Shown: one piece after another, positions 26,686 through 34,508 of the stretch
How positions within the stretch are numbered: position 1 is the stretch's first letter
Layout of the letters: each line of letters begins with the position of its first letter
Assembly: GCF_000818195.1 (NCBI RefSeq)
Contig: NZ_JTHL01000001.1
Coordinates: 5,128,122-5,192,121 of the forward strand
DNA length: 64,000 nt
Direction: 5' to 3'
DNA from: Streptomyces sp. 150FB
GTDB lineage: Bacteria; Actinomycetota; Actinomycetes; Streptomycetales; Streptomycetaceae
Position numbers and translations under genes: made by a program
The notes under the pieces: generated by a model
The model's input: only the letters and a program-made list of their open reading frames with translations
Databases searched by the model: none
Told to the model about the DNA's origin: nothing

Positions 26686-26735
26686 GGCGGTGATCGCCTC
26701 CCTTGTCGTCGACCCGAGGCCGTCCCGGCTCCGCT

Positions 26736-27203
26736 TCAGGAGGAGAGCAGCGAGAGGGCCAGTTGCCTCAGGGTCTTCTGGAGGACCAGGGCTTCCTGCT
26801 CCGACAGTCCTGCCGCGGCGTGGATCTCGTCGGGGACACGCTGTGCCGTGCCCCGCAACTGTTCTCCGGACTCGGTGAGTCGCACGATCACGGACCGTTC
26901 GTCCGTGGTGCTGCGGGTGCGCGTCACGAGCCCGGCGCTTTCCATGCGTTTCAGGAGCGGCGAAAGCGTCCCCGTATCGAGCCGGAGGAGCTGCGAAATG
27001 CGCCCGACGGGAAGTTCCCCGTTCTCCCACAACGTGATCATGACGAGGTACTGGGGATAGGTGAGCCCCGTGTCCTTGAGCGCTCTGCGGTACACGTCTC
27101 CGAAGGCGCGGGAGGCATTCTGCAGATCGAAGCAGAGATGCAGGTCGAGGCGGAGGGGGTCCGCCTCGACCTCGGAGGGCACGGGGGGCGAAATCTCAGA
27201 CAT
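26736..27203 (-). CDS. MarR-family regulator with OhrR-like N-terminal cysteine
   Basis: A 155-residue winged-helix repressor. The wing and recognition helix lie in GRISQLLRLDTGTLSPLLKR and ESAGLVTRTRSTTDERSVIV. Cys24, in LDLHLCFDLQNASRAF, aligns with the peroxide-sensing cysteine of OhrR proteins (LCFALYSASRAM-like), so it may respond to organic hydroperoxides or other electrophiles. No ohr gene is adjacent; the likely targets are the downstream hydrolase and the secreted hydrolase on its upstream side. Two palindromes lie 13-39 bases before its start and probably mediate autoregulation. Confidence 0.92.
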   Translation of the reverse strand: MSEISPPVPSEVEADPLRLDLHLCFDLQNASRAFGDVYRRALKDTGLTYPQYLVMITLWENGELPVGRISQLLRLDTGTLSPLLKRMESAGLVTRTRSTTDERSVIVRLTESGEQLRGTAQRVPDEIHAAAGLSEQEALVLQKTLRQLALSLLSS

Positions 27204-27215
27204 ACGGAAAGCGTA

Positions 27216-27242
27216 CTACTAAGTAGCGCGCAACTTATAAGT
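27216..27242. promoter_or_regulatory. Putative MarR operator(s)
   Basis: Two palindromes, CTACTAAGTAG (27216-27226) and ACTTATAAGT (27233-27242), lie immediately upstream of the OhrR-like regulator. The second shares the core CAACTTA with the palindrome at 28176-28190, which suggests one regulator for both promoters. Confidence 0.5.
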
Positions 27243-27256
27243 ACGATCCACCGGGC

Positions 27257-28108
27257 TCACTCGGCGGTCGCGTGGGCGGCCTGTTCGATCACCTTCGCGA
27301 CGAGGTCCGGGTGGGAGACGGGCACGGCGTGGGAGGAGTTGACCCGCGTGACGTGCGCGTGGGCGCGCTTGGCCATGAATTCCTGTGCGGCCGGGGGAAT
27401 GTTGAGGTCCTGCTCGGTGATGATGGACCAACTGGGCTTGGTCTGCCAGGCGGCGGCTGTCGCCTTCTCGTCGAGTGCGGCGGCGTTGATGGGCCGCTGG
27501 GTGGCCTCCATGAGGGCGGCCTTGTCCGCGGGTACGTCGGCGGCGAACTGGTGGTGGTACTGGTCGGCCTTGAGGTAGATGTCGGTGCCCTTGGTTCCGT
27601 CGGGCAGCGTGTAGGGCACGGGTTCCACGTTCTGGGCGAGTGTGCTGCCGGGGAACTGGCCGATCAGTTGGTTGGCGCTCTCGCCCACCGCGGGGATGAG
27701 GCCGGCTGCGTAGACGAGCGCCTTGACCCTGGGCTCGTCCACTCCGGCCTGGGTGATGGTCTCCCCGCCGTAGGAGTGGCCCACCAGGATCACGTCGCCC
27801 TTGGTGTGGTCGATGACGCTGCGCAGGTACGCGGAGTCGTCGGCCACCCCGCGCAGCGGGTCGGCGGGGGCGATGACCGGGTAACCGTCGTGCTGGAGCC
27901 GCTCGATGACGCCGTTCCAGCTCGACGCGTCGTCGAGAGCGCCGTGCTCCAGCACGATGGTCGGCTTCGGCCCCGCCCGGTGCGAGTCCGTGGCCGAAGC
28001 GGTCATGCCGAAGGTGAGGACGCCGGCGGCGGTGAGTGCGAGGGCGCCCGCACCGGCGGCCACTCCGCGACGCAGGGACCGGGAGTGCTTGAGCGAGGCG
28101 ACGTTCAT
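27257..28108 (-). CDS. Secreted alpha/beta hydrolase (EstC/pyrethroid-hydrolase-like)
   Basis: A 283-residue exported esterase. The N-terminus KHSRSLRRGVAAGAGALALT leads into a hydrophobic core and the cleavage region GMTASATDS. The mature enzyme begins PTIVLEHGALDDASSWNGVI (oxyanion region), has the nucleophile motif DVILVGHSYGGETITQAG, and a candidate His in NSSHAVPVSHPDL near the end. This set matches the EstC-like branch of alpha/beta hydrolases acting on esters or aromatic substrates. GAAGGA lies eight bases before the ATG at 28108. The palindrome at 28176-28190 is in its promoter, suggesting control by the adjacent MarR protein. Confidence 0.88.
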   Translation of the reverse strand: MNVASLKHSRSLRRGVAAGAGALALTAAGVLTFGMTASATDSHRAGPKPTIVLEHGALDDASSWNGVIERLQHDGYPVIAPADPLRGVADDSAYLRSVIDHTKGDVILVGHSYGGETITQAGVDEPRVKALVYAAGLIPAVGESANQLIGQFPGSTLAQNVEPVPYTLPDGTKGTDIYLKADQYHHQFAADVPADKAALMEATQRPINAAALDEKATAAAWQTKPSWSIITEQDLNIPPAAQEFMAKRAHAHVTRVNSSHAVPVSHPDLVAKVIEQAAHATAE

Positions 28109-28175
28109 GAGGTGATCCTTCTCGGGTAACTGCCGGGGAAGCGGGGCCCCGTGCTCGGCTCCCATGAAGGTATGA

Positions 28176-28190
28176 CACAACTTAGTTGTG
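28176..28190. promoter_or_regulatory. Perfect palindrome, candidate MarR operator
   Basis: CACAACTTAGTTGTG is a perfect 7-1-7 palindrome 68 bases upstream of the secreted hydrolase start and just beyond the MFS gene stop. Its CAACTTA core also occurs in the palindrome upstream of the OhrR-like gene. Confidence 0.6.
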
Positions 28191-28201
28191 CACAACCCAT
28201 G

Positions 28202-29416
28202 TCATTGTTCGGTAAGAACTCCACGATCCTGCTCGGCACGTGCCTGCGAATCCGGACCTGTGGGCTTGCGGCTGTTGTTGTGGTCGAGGCGGCCCGCGGT
28301 GAGGGCGATGGCCAGGCCTACGGTGGCGAGGGCCGCTCCGACGAGTGCGGTGGAGGTCCAGCCCCAGCCCGCGGCGATGCCTGCTCCGGCCAGCCAGACG
28401 CCGCCCGCGTTGGCGAGGTTGAAGGCGGAGTGGTTGGAGGCCGCGGAGAGGGTGGGGGCGTCGGACGCGGCGCGGATGACCATGGTTTGCAGGGGGGCGG
28501 TCATGAGGAAGCCGACGGCGCCGAGGACCACGACCATGGGCAGGGCGATCCACAGGATGTGGGCGGTGAAGTAGAAGACCACCAGGGCGGCGGCCAGGCC
28601 GCCGAGGGCGGCGTACGCGGTGGGGCGGGCAGCCCGGTCGGTGAGGGGGCCGGCCGCGGCGACACCGATGGTCATGCCGACTCCGGCGAGGGCGAGGATC
28701 CACATGACGGAGGACTCGCTCAGGCCCATGACCTGGGTGGTGATGGAGGAGAGGTAGGCGTACAGGGCGAAGACCCCGGCGAAGCCGAAGACGGCGGTGG
28801 CCAGGCCCAGCAGTACCTGGGGCTTGCGCAGGGCGCGCAGTTCGCGGCGCAGGCTCTGCTGGGGCTCGACGGGCGCGTAGGGGATGAGGAGGGCGAGGGC
28901 GGCTATGGCGAGGACGCCGATGCCGGTGACGACGAGGAAGGTGGCGCGCCAGCCGAGATCCTGGCCCAGGACGGTGGCGGCGGGGACGCCGACGATGTTG
29001 GCGAACGTCAGGCCGAGGAGGACGGTGGCGATGGCGCGGCCTTCGCGGCCCTTGGGCGCGAGGCGGGCGGCGACGACGGAGCCGGCGCCGAAGAACGCTC
29101 CGTGGGGAAGTCCGGAGACGAACCGGCCGCCCAGCGCCCAGCCGAAGGTGGGCGACAGGGCGGACATCAGGTTGCCCGCGACGAAGATGCCCATCAGCAG
29201 GATGAGGAGGTGCTTGCGCGCCATGCGCACGCCGATGACGGCGAGGAGCGGCGCTCCGACGACGACGCCCAGGGCGTAGGCGGAGACGAGGTTGCCCGCG
29301 GTCGGGACGCTGGTGTGCAGGTCGTCGGCGACGTTCGGCAGCAGGCCCATGATGACGAATTCGGTGGTGCCGATACCGAAGGCGCTGATGGCGAGGGCGA
29401 GGAGTGCCAGTGGCAC
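28202..29416 (-). CDS. MFS transporter, DHA1 drug-efflux type
   Basis: A 404-residue inner-membrane protein with about 12 transmembrane helices. The first helix and loop read ISAFGIGTTEFVIMGLLPNV, and the A-motif-like loop is ARKHLLILLMGIFVAGN. The third helix region GGRFVSGLPHGAFFGAGSVV is characteristic of the AraJ/CmlR/PbuE-type DHA1 exporters. It probably exports drugs, sugars or purines by proton antiport. The start is GTG with GAAAGG ten bases upstream. It lies downstream of an SDR gene and a MarR gene on the same strand, so it may belong to that regulator's targets. Confidence 0.92.
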   Translation of the reverse strand: MPLALLALAISAFGIGTTEFVIMGLLPNVADDLHTSVPTAGNLVSAYALGVVVGAPLLAVIGVRMARKHLLILLMGIFVAGNLMSALSPTFGWALGGRFVSGLPHGAFFGAGSVVAARLAPKGREGRAIATVLLGLTFANIVGVPAATVLGQDLGWRATFLVVTGIGVLAIAALALLIPYAPVEPQQSLRRELRALRKPQVLLGLATAVFGFAGVFALYAYLSSITTQVMGLSESSVMWILALAGVGMTIGVAAAGPLTDRAARPTAYAALGGLAAALVVFYFTAHILWIALPMVVVLGAVGFLMTAPLQTMVIRAASDAPTLSAASNHSAFNLANAGGVWLAGAGIAAGWGWTSTALVGAALATVGLAIALTAGRLDHNNSRKPTGPDSQARAEQDRGVLTEQ

Positions 29417-29475
29417 GGTAATGACCTTTCACGCTGGCGCGGGGTGTGGGGCTGGGGATGCGTGCCTGGCGCGGG

Positions 29476-29531
29476 CGGGCTTACGGGCTTCCGGGCCTGC
29501 GGGTCTGCGGCCATACGGGCCTGCGGGCTTA
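29476..29531. repeat. 8-bp tandem repeat, seven units
   Basis: Seven imperfect copies of an octamer of the form CGGGCYTR run in tandem between the MFS and SDR genes. The array is non-coding on both strands and may fold, acting as an attenuator, or may simply be slippage-prone DNA. Confidence 0.75.
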
Positions 29532-29574
29532 CGCGCGGGGGAATGGCGCCGCCCGGGCCAGGCGTCGGAGCAGG

Positions 29575-30309
29575 TCAGCCGATGGCGGGGCGGCCGCCGG
29601 CGACCTCCAGGAGTGCGCCGGTGATGTAGCTGGCGCGGCTGGAGGCGAGGAAGGTGACGGCTGAGGCGACTTCCTCGGGTTCGGCGATGCGGCGCATGGC
29701 GGTGGTGTCGGCGACGGCCTTGAGGGTGACGGCGTCCATGGCGTCGGTGCCGGGGGTACGGGTCGGGCCGGGGGACACGGTGTTCACGCGGACTCCCTGT
29801 TCCGCGTACTCGGCAGCCCAGATCTGGGTGAGCTGTTCGAGGGCCGCCTTGGAGGCCGAGTACATGCCGGTGCCCTTGGTGGGAACGGCGGCCGCGAGGG
29901 TGCTGATGTTGACGATGGAACCGCGGCCGCGCTGGACCATGCCGGGTGCGAGGGCCTTGACCAGCAGGTAGGGGGCCTTGGTGTTGAGGCTCATGTGGAG
30001 GTCGAAGAGGTCCTCGGTCATGTCGGACGTGGGCAGGAACTTGTAGATGCCCGCGTTGTTGATGAGAACGTCGACGTCGCCTGCTTCGTAGGCCAGGCGC
30101 TTGATGTCGTCGGCGTCGGCGAGGTCGGCCCCGAGGAACCGGGCCCTGCCGCCGGCGGCTTCGATCTCGGCCACGACGGAGGCGCCCCGCTCGGCATCGC
30201 GGCCGTGGACGATGACTTCGGCGCCGTCCTGCGCCAGTTGCACGGCAACGGCCCGGCCGATGCCCGCGGTGCCGCCTGTGACGAGGGCCGTGAGTCCCGA
30301 CATACCCAT
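29575..30309 (-). CDS. Short-chain dehydrogenase/reductase (SDR)
   Basis: A 244-residue classical SDR that oxidises or reduces alcohols and ketones with NAD(P). The cofactor motif is TALVTGGTAGIGRAVAVQL, NNAG is in DVLINNAGIY, catalytic Ser is in IVNISTLAAAVP and the YxxxK motif is GMYSASKAALEQ. The VSPGPTRTPG loop follows. HGRD after the second strand suggests NADP preference. AAGGA lies ten bases before the ATG at 30309. Its promoter carries a palindrome that also occurs at the start of the upstream MarR gene, so it is a likely MarR target. Confidence 0.93.
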   Translation of the reverse strand: MGMSGLTALVTGGTAGIGRAVAVQLAQDGAEVIVHGRDAERGASVVAEIEAAGGRARFLGADLADADDIKRLAYEAGDVDVLINNAGIYKFLPTSDMTEDLFDLHMSLNTKAPYLLVKALAPGMVQRGRGSIVNISTLAAAVPTKGTGMYSASKAALEQLTQIWAAEYAEQGVRVNTVSPGPTRTPGTDAMDAVTLKAVADTTAMRRIAEPEEVASAVTFLASSRASYITGALLEVAGGRPAIG

Positions 30310-30385
30310 GGTGCGTTCCTTCTCTTCGTGGTGAGTGGTGGACCCGGGCGGTCGCACGAGGTGCCGCGCCGAAGCCATCCAGTGT

Positions 30386-30401
30386 CCTTCATTATTGAAG
30401 G
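30386..30401. promoter_or_regulatory. Operator-like palindrome upstream of the SDR gene
   Basis: CCTTCATTATTGAAGG has 6-bp arms and lies 77 bases upstream of the SDR start. The 20 bases 30388-30407 match 31231-31250, next to the MarR gene start, at all but one position. A half copy (AATTGAAGGA) is at 30471-30480. Confidence 0.65.
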
Positions 30402-30693
30402 TTCCTGTTTCGATGACGGTAACGACGGGTGCTCTCGTCGCATTCCCGGCCTGCCCGGCGACCTCTCACTAATTGAAGGACCCTACTACATGGGTGTGTC
30501 CTGTCATGAGAACGTTGGCTTCACTGAGGGTGGCTACTCCAATGGCCTGGAAGGAGGCAGGCCGGCTGACGCCGCTTCGATGGTCGCGGCGTGGAGCGGG
30601 TGCGGAGTCCCTGGGCGCGTGTGCGGGCTGCGCCGCGATGTCAGGCGCAGGACGTGGACGTGGGCGTGGACGTGGACGTGGGCGGCGCTGGGC
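30402..30693. other. Intergenic region between SDR and MarR genes
   Basis: No supported gene on either strand. It carries a half operator (30470-30480) and a short GTGGAC/GTGGGC hexamer-like repeat at about 30655-30680. Confidence 0.4.
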
Positions 30694-31188
30694 TCAGCGC
30701 TCGGCCTTGGCGTCCACCTGCGGGGCCAGGTCGGCGACGCGGTCCAGCAGGCCGACGAGCTGGGCGTAGTCCGCCTCGGTCAGCGCTTCGCGCAGTCCGT
30801 GCTCGATGCGCTGGGAGAAGCTCTTGGCCGCGGCGGCCCGCTCCTCGCCGGAGGAGGTGAGAGACACCAGCATCACCCGGCCGTGGTCGGGGGACGCGTG
30901 GCGTTCGACCAGTCCCTTGGCCTCAAGGTTCTTCACGATGCCGGTCATGGTCTGGGAGGTGACCAGCGCCTCCTTGGACAGTTGCGTGCATGACTTCGCC
31001 GCGCCGCCCGTGAGGTAGCCGAGCACCTTGCACTGCGCCTCGGTGATGTCGAGATCGCGCACCCCGTGCGCCTTCCGGGCCACGATCGCCTGCTCGGCCC
31101 TCTTCATGTGGAAGCTGAGCATGCTGGCGGGGGCGACCGGAGCGGACCGGGCGTCAGCCGTCGCGTGACTGTTCCGCTGCTGGGCCAT
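30694..31188 (-). CDS. MarR-family transcriptional regulator
   Basis: A 164-residue winged-helix regulator. The DNA-binding part runs LDITEAQCKVLGYLTGGAAK, CTQLSKEALVTSQTMTGIVK, NLEAKGLVERHASPDHGRVM, which is the MarR fold with its beta wing. Cysteines at QCKVL and SCTQLS are conserved-looking but are not in the OhrR position. The start is taken at the ATG 31188; the first 25 residues are disordered (NSHATADARSAPVAP). The operator at 31230-31243 lies 42 bases upstream, and the same site is in the SDR promoter, so autoregulation and control of the SDR/MFS genes is likely. It is divergent from the PP2C phosphatase gene. Confidence 0.92.
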   Translation of the reverse strand: MAQQRNSHATADARSAPVAPASMLSFHMKRAEQAIVARKAHGVRDLDITEAQCKVLGYLTGGAAKSCTQLSKEALVTSQTMTGIVKNLEAKGLVERHASPDHGRVMLVSLTSSGEERAAAAKSFSQRIEHGLREALTEADYAQLVGLLDRVADLAPQVDAKAER

Positions 31189-31229
31189 CGCCGGACCTGC
31201 CTCTCTCGATACCGCACTAAAGCATAACG

Positions 31230-31243
31230 CTTCATGATTGAAG
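31230..31243. promoter_or_regulatory. Operator-like palindrome between MarR and PP2C genes
   Basis: CTTCATGATTGAAG has 5-bp arms and sits in the divergent intergenic region. It is the second copy of the site upstream of the SDR gene. Confidence 0.6.
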
Positions 31244-31311
31244 GTTCCTGCACTCGGCTCCGACGAGAGGCCGTAAAGTGGGATAATTCGGTTGAAGCAG
31301 GGCAGTGCGAC

Positions 31312-33522
31312 GTGGGTGAGGCAGGTGAGGGCGTGCGCGAGGACGAGGACGAGAACGGCGTCGCGGCAGCGGAGGCGGCGGCACACCTCGACCAGCTCCT
31401 GGACCGCACCGCGTACGACGTCGGCGCTCACATCGGGGCCATGTATCTCCAGGTCCCGGAGCGGCAGGTGCTCCAGATGAACACCGTGACCGGGGCACCC
31501 AGAAGGCTGGCGGCGCCCTGGACCCGGCTGGCGATGGCGACGCCGGGGCCGGTGCCCGAAGCGGTCCACTCGGGGACCCCGGTTTGGCTCCCTGACCAGC
31601 AGGAAATGGCTCGCCGCTTTCCGCGTGGCGCGCTCGCCTTTCCGTACTCCGTCGCCATGTACGTCGTCCCGCTGGTGCTCGACGGAGTCAGCCGCGGCGC
31701 TCTGATGCTGATGTGGCCCGGCAGCCGCCCGGGGCTGTCCGCCGTCGAGCAGGAGCGGATCTGTACGGCCGCCGACGAGATGGCCGAGGCGCTGCGGCGC
31801 GCCGACGCCCGGGGCCGGCCGCTGCTTCCGAGGGACGAGCCGCTCGTCATGGAGCCGCCTCCGGCCCGGCACGCCGAGCCCGCCGCCGCCCTCGCGGAAC
31901 GCTTCACCGAGGGCTTCGTCGCGCTCGACCTGCGTGGCCGGGCGACCTACCTCACCGACCGGGCCGTCGAGTGGCTCGGCCGCGACCGCGTCGAGCTGCT
32001 GCACGCCGAACTCTGGGACGCGCTCCCGTGGTTGAGCGATCCGGCGTACGAGAACGCTTTTGTCGCCGCGCTCTTCAGCCGTCAGCCCACCGGGTTCGCC
32101 GCCCGCAGGCCGGACGGCGTATGGCTGTCGTTCCTGCTCTACCCGGACGCCACCGGCATCAGTGTGCGTGTCAGGCCGGGGGACGCCCCCGACAGCCGGC
32201 AGAAACCGGCCGAGGACACACTGCCCACCGTGCCTGCCCGCGCCGGCACCCTCTTCCACCTGCTGCACCTGGCCTCCGCCCTCACCGAGGCGACGGGTGT
32301 CAGCGAGGTGGCCGAGTCGCTCATGGACCAGATGCGGCCCGCTCTCAGCGCCGAGGGGCTGGCGCTCCTGGTCGCCGAGGAGGGGCGGCTGCGGGTGGTG
32401 GGCTCACGCGGTTTCCCGCCGGAGATGCCGGAGTACTTCAACGGGCTGACGATGTCGAGCCAGACCGAGGGCATCAGGACCATGGAGACCGGTGTCCCGG
32501 GCTTCCACAGCACCAACGCCGAGTTGGTGCGCGCCTTTCCCCAGCATCGGCACTACCGGGAGATGACAGCCTTCGCCTTTCTGCCGCTGACGGTCTCGGG
32601 CGGAACGTTCGGCTGCCTGGTGCTGGGGTACGACAAGCCGCGGCCCTTCCCCCCGGACGAACGCGCCGAACTCACCTCGCTGGCCGGGATGATCGCGCAG
32701 GCGATGGAGCGCGCCCGGCTCTACGACGCCAACGCCCAGGTGGCACGCGGTCTTCAGGACGGGCTGCTGCCGCGCGGCCTGCCCCGGGTGCCCGGCCTCG
32801 CGGTCGCGGCACGCTACCGCCCGGCGACGCACGCCCTGGAGGTGGGCGGCGATTTCTACGACCTGATCGACCTCGGTGCGGACGGCGCGGCGGCGGTGAT
32901 CGGCGACGTCCAGGGGCACAACGTCCAGGCCGCCGCCCTGATGGGCCAGATCCGTACGACCGTGCACAGCCACGCCAGGACGGGTGCGCCGCCCGAGCAG
33001 GTCCTCGCGCGCACCAACCAGTTGCTCCTGGAGCTGAACACCTCCCTCTTCTGCAGTTGCCTCTACGCCTGCATCGACGTACCCGGGCATAGCGTCGCGC
33101 TGACCTCCGCCGGCCACCCGCCACCGATCCTGCGCCACCCCTCGGGCCGTACCGAAGTGCTCGACCTGCCGCCCGGGCTGCTTCTCGGCGTGCAGGAGGA
33201 GGCCTGCTTCGAGACGGTCGAGGCGCCCCTGCCGCCCGGCGCCCTGCTGGCCCTCTACACGGACGGTCTCGTGGAGCGGCCCGGCACCGACCTCGGGCTC
33301 TCCATCGACCTGCTGGCCGACCAGCTCGCCGAGGCGCAGGACGAGCCGCTGGACATGCTCGCCGACAGGATCGTCAAACGCGCGGAGGAGACGGTGGTGC
33401 CGCGCAGCAGTGACGACATCGCGCTGCTGCTGGTGCGGCGCGACATGGCGGGGAAGGTTCAGTCGGTGGGAGCGGGGAGCGCGGGGAGTGCGGGGAGTAC
33501 GGACGGCCGCACTGCGGGCTGA
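31312..33522 (+). CDS. GAF-PAS-GAF-PP2C (SpoIIE-type) phosphatase
   Basis: A protein of about 736 residues, cytoplasmic. A first GAF-like domain (LLDRTAYDVGAHIGAMYLQV onward) is followed by a PAS-like segment (FTEGFVALDLRGRATYLTDR, AVEWLGRDRVELLHAELWD), a second GAF domain (HLLHLASALTEATGVSEVAE), and a PP2C/SpoIIE phosphatase. The phosphatase metal motifs are EVGGDFYDLIDL, AVIGDVQGHNVQAA, ALYTDGLVERPG and RSSDDIALLLV. Such proteins dephosphorylate anti-anti-sigma factors in response to signals. The start is uncertain: GTG at 31312, GTG at 31333 and ATG at 31234 are all in frame. A GATAAT-like -10 at about 31282 favours a start after 31300. The 3' end overlaps the converging HTH gene by 64 bases. 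Confidence 0.9.
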   Translation: MGEAGEGVREDEDENGVAAAEAAAHLDQLLDRTAYDVGAHIGAMYLQVPERQVLQMNTVTGAPRRLAAPWTRLAMATPGPVPEAVHSGTPVWLPDQQEMARRFPRGALAFPYSVAMYVVPLVLDGVSRGALMLMWPGSRPGLSAVEQERICTAADEMAEALRRADARGRPLLPRDEPLVMEPPPARHAEPAAALAERFTEGFVALDLRGRATYLTDRAVEWLGRDRVELLHAELWDALPWLSDPAYENAFVAALFSRQPTGFAARRPDGVWLSFLLYPDATGISVRVRPGDAPDSRQKPAEDTLPTVPARAGTLFHLLHLASALTEATGVSEVAESLMDQMRPALSAEGLALLVAEEGRLRVVGSRGFPPEMPEYFNGLTMSSQTEGIRTMETGVPGFHSTNAELVRAFPQHRHYREMTAFAFLPLTVSGGTFGCLVLGYDKPRPFPPDERAELTSLAGMIAQAMERARLYDANAQVARGLQDGLLPRGLPRVPGLAVAARYRPATHALEVGGDFYDLIDLGADGAAAVIGDVQGHNVQAAALMGQIRTTVHSHARTGAPPEQVLARTNQLLLELNTSLFCSCLYACIDVPGHSVALTSAGHPPPILRHPSGRTEVLDLPPGLLLGVQEEACFETVEAPLPPGALLALYTDGLVERPGTDLGLSIDLLADQLAEAQDEPLDMLADRIVKRAEETVVPRSSDDIALLLVRRDMAGKVQSVGAGSAGSAGSTDGRTAG

Positions 33523-34355
33523 CGTGTCGCGAGGCCGGAATCGGTCGGGTGCGACAGCAGGGTGAGGGACTCCTCCGCCGCGCTGCCGGGTGCCGCGTGG
33601 AAGAGGACGAGGACCTGGTCCTCCGTCCCGATGACCGCGAGTTTCTCGTAACTCAGCTCCATCGGGCCCACCAGCGGATGGTGCAGGACCGCCGAACCGC
33701 TGAGCCGGGGCCGGGCGTCGTGCAGCGACCACAGGCGGCGGAAGTGTTCGCTTCGCACCGACAACTCGCCGACCAGTTCCGCCAGATACGGATCCTCCGT
33801 CTCCGGACCCGCCAGGGCGCGCAGCGCGGCGACCGATCCCGCCACGATGCCCTCCCAGTCGTCCCGGTACAGGTTTCGGACCTCGGGGTCGAGGAAGGCG
33901 GCGCGTACGGCGTTCACCCCTGGCGTGTGGCTGGGCGACAGGGCGGTGGCGAGCGGGTTGGCGAGCAGGACGTCCTGATGGCCGTCCAGTACCAGCGCGG
34001 GCAGGTCGGTACGTGACATGACCAGGCGGGCCAGGCCCGGAGCAACCGGTTCTTCACGTCGCCGGGGCGCCGGGCGGCGTACGGGCCCCGCGAGCCGTCG
34101 CAGATACGCGGAGGCGTCCGCGTCCAGCATCAGCACGCGGGCGAGCGCCTCCAGCACCTGGTCGGAGGGGTGTTGGTCGCGGCCCTGCTCCAGGCGCAGG
34201 TAGTACTGGGCGGAGATACCGGCCAGATGGGCGACTTCCTCGCGGCGCAGCCCGGGCACGCGCCGACGGTCACCGCGTGTGAGACCGACGTCCTCGGGTT
34301 GGATCAGGTCCCGCCTGGCGCGTAGGTATTCCCCCAGTTTGTTGGTCCGGCGCAT
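33459..34355 (-). CDS. XRE-family regulator with MmyB-like ligand domain
   Basis: A 298-residue regulator. The N-terminal HTH reads LGEYLRARRDLIQPEDVGLT then RRVPGLRREEVAHLAGISAQ and YYLRLEQGRDQHPSDQVLEA, the near-invariant signature of this large actinobacterial family. The remaining 190 residues are the MmyB-like PAS-type sensor (ALVLDGHQDVLLANPLATAL, VRNLYRDDWEGIVAGSVAAL, HHPLVGPMELSYEKLAV), which may bind fatty-acid-like ligands. It is divergent from an SDR gene (34509) that it probably controls. The C-terminus is a low-complexity VLPALPALPAPTD tail within the region overlapping the PP2C gene. Confidence 0.93.
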   Translation of the reverse strand: MRRTNKLGEYLRARRDLIQPEDVGLTRGDRRRVPGLRREEVAHLAGISAQYYLRLEQGRDQHPSDQVLEALARVLMLDADASAYLRRLAGPVRRPAPRRREEPVAPGLARLVMSRTDLPALVLDGHQDVLLANPLATALSPSHTPGVNAVRAAFLDPEVRNLYRDDWEGIVAGSVAALRALAGPETEDPYLAELVGELSVRSEHFRRLWSLHDARPRLSGSAVLHHPLVGPMELSYEKLAVIGTEDQVLVLFHAAPGSAAEESLTLLSHPTDSGLATRQPAVRPSVLPALPALPAPTD

Positions 34356-34508
34356 GTCATCAACCGTAAACGTTCACGGCCGCGCCATCCTGTCCCTGCC
34401 ACTACCAGTGACAGCGGGGATCTGGCTGCGCTCGTCCGGCGGCCGGAGACTGCCATGGACCGCCCGCCTGCCCGACAGGTCGGCGACGTCGATGAGAACA
34501 GGACCGTG

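Noticed and set aside
28151-29629. Long plus-strand frame opposite the MFS gene
   Set aside because: Its translation is Gly/Asp/Glu-rich low complexity, the shadow of the real MFS gene on the other strand.
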